DNA from: Verrucomicrobiota bacterium
GTDB lineage: Bacteria; Verrucomicrobiota; Verrucomicrobiia; Opitutales; Opitutaceae
Assembly: GCA_023430825.1 (NCBI GenBank)
Contig: JAEYYL010000325.1
Location: 1-6,676, forward strand
Reading direction: 5' to 3'
DNA: 6,676 nucleotides
In this document: in pieces, positions 1-4,040 of the stretch
Layout of the letters: each line of letters begins with the position of its first letter
Position numbering within the stretch: the stretch's first letter is position 1
Notes under the pieces: generated by a model
Seen by the model: the letters and a program-made list of their open reading frames with translations, nothing else
What the model was told of the DNA's origin: nothing
Database searches by the model: none
Position numbers and translations under genes: made by a program

Positions 1-3
1 CGC

Positions 4-1020
4 TCAGAGCGTCGGCAACTGGCTGATCTGGTGCTCGCGTCGCGCGAGCTTGAGGTCCGATTCCACCATGATCTTCACCAGTTCCTTGAAACGCACCTTC
101 GGTTCCCAACCAAGTTGGCGGCGCGCCTTCGCCGGATCGCCGATCAGCAACTCGACCTCCGCCGGCCGTTCGTAACGCTGGTCGTAGGCCACGTATTTTT
201 CCCAGTCGAGATCGAGCAGGCCGAACGCCTCCTGGCAGAATTCCTTCACGCTGTGCGTCTCGTTCGTGGCGACCACGTAGTCGTCCGGATTGTCCTGCTG
301 GAGCATCAGCCACATCATCTCCACATATTCCTTCGCGTAGCCCCAGTCGCGCTGCGCGTCGAGGTTGCCGAGCACCAGCTTGTCCTGCAGGCCGAGTTTG
401 ATGCGCGTCGCCGCGCGCGTGATCTTGCGCGTCACGAACGTCTCGCCGCGGCGCGGCGACTCGTGGTTGAACAGGATGCCGTTGCTCGCGTGCAGGTGGT
501 AGCTCTCGCGGTAGTTCACCGTCAGCCAGTAGGCATAGACCTTCGCGCAGCCGTAGGGCGAACGCGGCCAGAACGGCGTCTTTTCCGTCTGCGGCACCTC
601 CTGCACCTTGCCGAACATCTCCGACGACGACGCCTGGTAATAACGACACTTCTTCACCAGGCCGGCCTCGCGAATCGCCTCGAGGATGCGCTGCGCACCC
701 AGCCCGTCGACGTCGCCCGTGTATTCCGGGATGTCGAACGACACCCGCACGTGCGATTGCGCGCCGAGATTGTAGATCTCGTCCGGCTGCAGCTCGTAGA
801 GCAGCTTCACCATCTGCACCGAGTCCGCGAGATCGCCGTAATGCAGGAAGAGCTGCTTTCCATAGACGTTTCGATCGCCGTAAAGATGGTCGATGCGATC
901 CGTGTTGAAGCTCGAAGCGCGGCGGATGACGCCATGGACTTCGTAGCCTTTCGAGAGAAGCAGTTCCGCCAGATACGAACCATCCTGGCCGGTGATGCCG
1001 GTAATCAGCGCTTTTTTCAT
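4..1020 (-). CDS. gmd: GDP-mannose 4,6-dehydratase
   Basis: This cytoplasmic short-chain dehydrogenase/reductase converts GDP-D-mannose to GDP-4-keto-6-deoxy-mannose. That is the first step towards GDP-fucose, GDP-rhamnose or GDP-perosamine for surface polysaccharide. The 338-aa product is close to the family's usual length. It opens with the NADP-binding GxxGxxG motif (GITGQDG, residues 8-14). The active site is complete: SSSEMFG at 131-137 supplies Ser132 (Thr in the E. coli enzyme) and Glu134, and YGCAK at 156-160 supplies Tyr156 and Lys160, the same numbering as E. coli Gmd. NHESPRRGETFVTRKI and the C-terminal RPAEVELLIGD stretch are also typical. I start it at the ATG ending at 1020, where the MKKALITG family start lies. 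A 14-codon upstream extension is possible but has no conserved content. No clear Shine-Dalgarno is seen. The stop codon is three bases from the window edge, so any partner such as fcl would lie outside. Confidence 0.97.
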   Translation of the reverse strand: MKKALITGITGQDGSYLAELLLSKGYEVHGVIRRASSFNTDRIDHLYGDRNVYGKQLFLHYGDLADSVQMVKLLYELQPDEIYNLGAQSHVRVSFDIPEYTGDVDGLGAQRILEAIREAGLVKKCRYYQASSSEMFGKVQEVPQTEKTPFWPRSPYGCAKVYAYWLTVNYRESYHLHASNGILFNHESPRRGETFVTRKITRAATRIKLGLQDKLVLGNLDAQRDWGYAKEYVEMMWLMLQQDNPDDYVVATNETHSVKEFCQEAFGLLDLDWEKYVAYDQRYERPAEVELLIGDPAKARRQLGWEPKVRFKELVKIMVESDLKLARREHQISQLPTL

Positions 1021-1291
1021 GCGGTTAATTGGGGACAGTAGGATTTGATTCGGGCCGGGCAAGTTCCACCCCGGCTTAACTTTGGGCGATCTTTCAGATC
1101 AGGGCCGCCCGAACCGCCGCGTCAACCTCCGTTTCCACCCCGTTTCGCCGGCCCGCCCCGCGCCCCGCGCGCCCCGTCTCGCGCCGCCGCGTATCCACAA
1201 TCCGGAGTCACGGGAGGCGATGCGGGTTGTCCCAAACGGGAGAGGCCGGCCCGGCCTTGCGACCGGTCGGGTTTCGCGTTCGGGTGGTGGC
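1021..1291. promoter_or_regulatory. Divergent spacer between gmd and the aldehyde dehydrogenase
   Basis: This 271-base stretch must hold the promoters of both flanking divergent genes. On the minus strand, TTGCCC and TACTGT separated by 16 bases lie just upstream of the gmd start and are a weak candidate -35/-10 pair. They would give a very short leader. The middle (about 1130-1195) is C-rich and low in complexity. The right end carries two inverted repeats, listed separately. An open frame runs from 1082 into the dehydrogenase, but its first 70 codons are Arg/Pro-rich and match nothing in the family, so I treat them as non-coding. Promoter assignments here are guesses from sequence alone. 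Confidence 0.35.
1243..1269. repeat. Two adjacent inverted repeats upstream of the aldehyde dehydrogenase
   Basis: AGGCCGG-C-CCGGCCT at 1243-1257 is a perfect interrupted palindrome. Two bases after it comes CGACCGGTCG (1260-1269), a perfect 10-base palindrome. Both end 22 bases or more before the chosen start codon at 1292. They could be an operator or form hairpins in the mRNA leader. Chance is not excluded in such GC-rich sequence, and neither repeat is followed by a T-run. Confidence 0.4.
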
Positions 1292-2656
1292 ATGGCGTTT
1301 ATCTCGACCAACCCCGCCACCGGCCGGCGCATCGCCCGCCACCGCACGCAGACGCTCCGCGAAGGCCGCGCTGCCGTCGGGCGCGCGCACGCCGCCTTCC
1401 TTCGCTGGCGGTTCACCCCGCTCGCCACGCGCACCCGCACGCTGCGCGCGATCGCGCGAATCCTGCGCCGCGAAACCGAGCCGCTCGCCGCCTTGATCAC
1501 CGCCGAGGTCGGCAAACCTCTCGCCCAGGCCCGCGCCGAAATCGCCAAGAGCGCGCTCGGCTGCGAATTCTACGCCGATCACGCCGCCCGCTTCCTCGCC
1601 CCCGAACTTCCGCCCGGCGCCCCCGCCGACTCCGCCGTGCACTTCGCCCCGCTCGGCCCGATCCTCGCCGTCATGCCGTGGAATTTTCCCATCTGGCAGG
1701 CCATGCGCGCCGTCGCTCCCGCCCTCGCCGCTGGCGACACCTTTCTGCTCAAACCGGCGCCGACGACCGCCGGCTGCACGCTCGCGCTGGAACGGTTGCT
1801 CGCCGCCGCCGGTGTGCCCGCCGGCGTGTTTCAAACCCTGTTGATCGAGCCGCCCGCCGTCGCGTCCCTCCTCGCCGATCCGCGCCTCGCCGCCGTCACG
1901 CTCACCGGCAGCACCCGCGCCGGCCGATCCGTGGCCGCCGCCGCCGGCGCCGCGATGAAACCCGGCGTGTTCGAACTCGGCGGCAGCGATGCGTATCTGG
2001 TTTTCAACGACGCCGACCTCGACCTCGCCGTCGAGCGTTGCGCGCAATCCCGCCTCATCAACAGCGGCCAAAGCTGCGTCGCCGCGAAACGCTTCATCGT
2101 CACGCGCGGCGTCGCGCGCGAATTCACCCGGCGGCTCACCACCCGGCTCGCCGCGGCGCGCGTCGGCGATCCCACCGATCCCGCGATCGAGGTCGGCCCG
2201 CTCGCCCGCGCCGATCTGCGCGACCAGTTGCATGATCAGGTGAAACGCAGCGTGCGCCAGGGCGCCCGATTGCTGCTCGGCGGCGAGCCGCTGCCCGGCC
2301 CGGGCTATTTCTACGCCCCCACCGTGCTCGCCGGGGTCCGCCCCGGAATGGCCGCGTGGAACGAGGAACTTTTCGGCCCGGTCGCCGCCATTGCCGAAGT
2401 CCGCGACGAGGAAGCCGCCATCGCCGCGGCCAACGACACGGCTTACGGTCTCGGCGCCGCCGTCTTCACCCGACGACGCCGACGCGCCGACCGCGTCGCC
2501 GCCCGGCTCGAGGCGGGTAATGTCGCGATCAACGACTTCGTGCGCTCGGACCCGGCCCTCCCGTTCGGCGGCGTGAAGCAAAGCGGCCACGGCCGCGAAC
2601 TGGGCGCTTGGGGCCTGCGCGCCTTCGTCAACGTGAAGACCATCTGCGGACGTTGA
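1292..2656 (+). CDS. sad: Aldehyde dehydrogenase, Sad/YneI-type succinate-semialdehyde dehydrogenase
   Basis: This soluble NAD(P)-dependent enzyme oxidises an aldehyde to the acid. The closest family I recognise is E. coli Sad (YneI), which makes succinate from succinate semialdehyde. The 454-aa length matches that family. Its catalytic set is present: Asn131 in PWNFP, Lys154 in LLKPAP, TGSTRAG at 205-211 for the cofactor, Glu228 in ELGGSD, the nucleophile Cys262 in NSGQSCVAAKRF, Glu359 in EELFGP, and the C-terminal PFGGVKQSGHGRELG. ELGGSD and the GQ-C-AAKRF context fit Sad better than GabD, which typically has ELGGNAP. I chose the ATG at 1292 because the SxNPATG start of the family follows at once. 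The in-frame ATG at 1220 would add 24 unconserved residues, and the GGAGG before it sits too close. An unusual five-arginine run lies at 394-398. Substrate is inferred; no pathway partner is adjacent. Confidence 0.9.
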   Translation: MAFISTNPATGRRIARHRTQTLREGRAAVGRAHAAFLRWRFTPLATRTRTLRAIARILRRETEPLAALITAEVGKPLAQARAEIAKSALGCEFYADHAARFLAPELPPGAPADSAVHFAPLGPILAVMPWNFPIWQAMRAVAPALAAGDTFLLKPAPTTAGCTLALERLLAAAGVPAGVFQTLLIEPPAVASLLADPRLAAVTLTGSTRAGRSVAAAAGAAMKPGVFELGGSDAYLVFNDADLDLAVERCAQSRLINSGQSCVAAKRFIVTRGVAREFTRRLTTRLAAARVGDPTDPAIEVGPLARADLRDQLHDQVKRSVRQGARLLLGGEPLPGPGYFYAPTVLAGVRPGMAAWNEELFGPVAAIAEVRDEEAAIAAANDTAYGLGAAVFTRRRRRADRVAARLEAGNVAINDFVRSDPALPFGGVKQSGHGRELGAWGLRAFVNVKTICGR

Positions 2657-2687
2657 CGCGTCCCAACCGCCGGCGCCGGGCGGAACG

Positions 2688-2702
2688 CGCGGAGGCTCCG
2701 CG
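2688..2702. terminator. GC hairpin in the convergent gap, possible bidirectional terminator
   Basis: CGCGGAG and CTCCGCG form a perfect inverted repeat around a single central base, in practice a 6-bp stem with a 3-base loop. It lies in the 89-base gap (2657-2745) between the convergent aldehyde dehydrogenase and YcaO genes, the expected place for a shared terminator. There is no T-run on either side, so it is not a classical intrinsic terminator. Nothing else is recognisable in the gap. Confidence 0.25.
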
Positions 2703-2745
2703 GCGCCATGCATCTTTCGCCGCCGCTCTCCGGTGCGGGCGCCCT

Positions 2746-3639
2746 TCACCAAAAGAAATAGCGATCGGTGTCGCCGAGGAATTCCTTCGACGGCGGATCG
2801 ATCAACACCCGCCACACCGAGGCATACTGCGACCACGGCCCGCGGATCTCCGTGTCGTGCACGATCTTCGCCCGATAGCCCGGCCCCTTCGCCCGCCGGT
2901 TCAGCCTTTCCTGGAAAAGCGCATGCCCCTCCGCCGAGGAAAAAAACAGCGCGCGGCGCTCGAACAGATCCGAGGGCGACTCGGGCGCGGACACGTTCCG
3001 GGAAAGCCGGTGGATGCCGAGCACGTATTCGTGCCGCGCCAACTCCATCACCGCACGCTCGCAGGCGCCGAAAAAACTCTGCGCCGCGCCGTGCCCATAC
3101 GCGAAGGTATCCGGCCGCGTCTGCCGGAAGGCCAGCACCGTGACGCCCTGCCCGATCGGGCTCGGCAACACCAGCGCATGAATATCGGGCCATTCCGTCG
3201 GCCGCACCTCGCCGTCGAGCAAGCCTTCCCACCAGGCGATCACACTCGCGCGCTCGACCGCCTCGAGCAGCGCCCGCTTTCGCGCCTGGCCGTGGAAGAT
3301 GCCGGGAAACGCCGCCATGCCGTTGGAGGACTCGTCGAGATCGAAGCCATAAAGTTCGCGATCCGGCGCATGCACCTTGGCGTGAAACGCCCACCGCTCC
3401 ATCGCCTCCGAGATCGCCATGTGCCGCGCGATCATCGGCACATCGGACGTGCCCGTGCCGTCGGCGTCGCTGTAAAGCGCGAACTTGCGGCGCAGCGGGA
3501 TCACGCCTTCGCGGAGCCACGCGTTCGCCTGAAACATTTTCCGCCCGTAAACGGAGAACTCGCGCACGGAGACCCGCGCGATCGGGCCGCCGTCGGTTTC
3601 GAGGATGTTCCGGTAACGGTAGGCGGCGAGGCTGAGCAT
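2746..3639 (-). CDS. Compact stand-alone YcaO-like protein, putative peptide-modifying enzyme
   Basis: YcaO proteins use ATP to activate backbone amides, forming azolines, thioamides or amidines in peptides and proteins. This 297-aa protein shows the family's three signature regions in order. GTG-(x)n-AISEAMERW at 61-83 corresponds to GKG...SAxxEAxER. DESSNGMAA followed by ALLEAVERASVIAWW at 102-137 corresponds to SSNGxAxG...ExxERDAxxxWW. YGHGAAQSFFGACERAVMEL at 181-200 corresponds to the GxGA...AxxRAxxE segment. It is short: the loop between the first two regions is nearly absent, and it ends in DTDRYFFW without the Pro-rich tail of azoline-forming members. Several usual residues differ: Met74 where Ser normally begins Sx3E, Thr62 for Lys, Ala131 for Asp. 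No RRE, ThiF or TfuA partner is visible. The ATG ending at 3639 is the first sensible start. The region before it is pyrimidine-rich and lacks a Shine-Dalgarno. It lies 22 bases after the repeat-peptide gene, probably in one transcript. Fold call is solid; substrate is inferred. Confidence 0.8.
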   Translation of the reverse strand: MLSLAAYRYRNILETDGGPIARVSVREFSVYGRKMFQANAWLREGVIPLRRKFALYSDADGTGTSDVPMIARHMAISEAMERWAFHAKVHAPDRELYGFDLDESSNGMAAFPGIFHGQARKRALLEAVERASVIAWWEGLLDGEVRPTEWPDIHALVLPSPIGQGVTVLAFRQTRPDTFAYGHGAAQSFFGACERAVMELARHEYVLGIHRLSRNVSAPESPSDLFERRALFFSSAEGHALFQERLNRRAKGPGYRAKIVHDTEIRGPWSQYASVWRVLIDPPSKEFLGDTDRYFFW

Positions 3640-3661
3640 GGGGAGGAGGATTGAGGTTCGC

Positions 3662-3907
3662 TCAGCAATGAAACGCGCACGGCGACGTCTGCCCCATCGA
3701 CCGCGCACAGGGCAGCGCCGGCCCCGCCAGCAACGCGTCCATCGACCGCGCGCACGGCAGTGCCGGGCCCGCCAGCTCACCGCCCGTGTCGCCCAACGAT
3801 TCCAGATGTCGTGTGACTGGGTCCATGCGCGCCGCCGTTTCCGACAGGCCGATCGAAAGCAGAAAACTGGAAGCCAGGCCAAAGGTGATGCGTTGGATTG
3901 TTTTCAT
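3662..3907 (-). CDS. Repeat-core small peptide, candidate RiPP precursor for the adjacent YcaO
   Basis: I do not recognise this 81-aa product as a named family. Residues 1-26 look like a Sec signal peptide: MKTIQR, then the hydrophobic ITFGLASSFLLSIGL, then SETAA with a plausible cut after Ala26. Residues 27-44 are polar and acidic. Then come two identical 12-residue units, LAGPALPCARSM at 45-56 and 60-71, joined by DAL. A tail, GQTSPCAFHC, repeats the Pro-Cys-Ala motif and ends in Cys. There are four cysteines (52, 67, 77, 81), all in the repeat half. The gene is followed after 22 bases by the YcaO-like gene on the same strand, so leader plus repeated Cys core plus modifying enzyme is the simplest reading. 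The start used is the ATG ending at 3907; ATG at 3919 (four residues longer) has the more purine-rich upstream sequence. Alternatives are a secreted Cys-rich peptide unrelated to YcaO, or a spurious ORF. The synonymous-only repeat divergence argues against the last. Confidence 0.65.
   Translation of the reverse strand: MKTIQRITFGLASSFLLSIGLSETAARMDPVTRHLESLGDTGGELAGPALPCARSMDALLAGPALPCARSMGQTSPCAFHC
3695..3730 (-). repeat. Core repeat unit 2 (LAGPALPCARSM)
   Basis: This is the second copy of a 36-base unit inside the small peptide gene. It encodes exactly the same 12 residues as the copy at 3740-3775. It differs from that copy at four bases, all at third codon positions (codons for Gly, Ala, Pro and Cys). 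Confidence 0.9.
3740..3775 (-). repeat. Core repeat unit 1 (LAGPALPCARSM)
   Basis: This is the first copy of the 36-base unit in reading order, separated from the second by nine bases encoding Asp-Ala-Leu, so the period is 45 bases. A third, degenerate unit (Pro-Cys-Ala-Phe-His-Cys) follows the second copy at the end of the gene. Confidence 0.9.
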
Positions 3908-4040
3908 CGGTCGAAGCATTTGTCTCGATCCCGCTTCACCACTAATCCGCAAAACGCCTAAATTAAGGGCCACGACTACGTGTTTTTCTGTAGTGGGCAG
4001 CGCAACTCTTCTGCTACTGCTGCCCCCACCCGCGACGAAA
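3908..4040. promoter_or_regulatory. Divergent spacer between the peptide/YcaO pair and the sensor kinase
   Basis: This 133-base spacer is visibly richer in A and T than the genes around it and should hold promoters in both directions. A weak plus-strand candidate is TTGTCT (3920-3925), 17 bases, then TAATCC (3943-3948). An A/T stretch, CCTAAATTAAG, lies at 3957-3967. The assignment rests on position and composition, not on a strong consensus. Confidence 0.4.
3970..3996. repeat. Imperfect inverted repeat in the divergent spacer
   Basis: CCA-(3-base bulge)-CTAC on the left pairs with GTAG-TGG on the right around a 10-base, T-rich loop. That gives seven base pairs in total. A smaller CACG/CGTG inverted repeat (3971-3982) overlaps it. 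It may be a regulator binding site for either divergent gene, or chance. Confidence 0.3.

Noticed and set aside
31..1041. 336-codon plus-strand frame opposite gmd
   Set aside because: It is low-complexity (His/Arg/Val/Leu-rich) and fully antisense to a gmd gene with every catalytic residue in place.
1208..3520. 770-codon open frame on the minus strand crossing the dehydrogenase and the YcaO gene
   Set aside because: It is Gly/Ala/Arg-rich with no recognisable motif and lies antisense or out of frame to two genes with complete family signatures. It is a by-product of GC-rich codon use.
3640..3882. N-terminal extension of the YcaO frame by 81 codons
   Set aside because: The extension is Arg/Trp-rich, has no family similarity and is an out-of-frame reading of the small peptide gene.
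3638..3961. 107-codon plus-strand frame opposite the small peptide gene
   Set aside because: It is Arg/Gln-rich without motifs. The repeat differences are nonsynonymous in this frame but synonymous in the minus-strand peptide frame.
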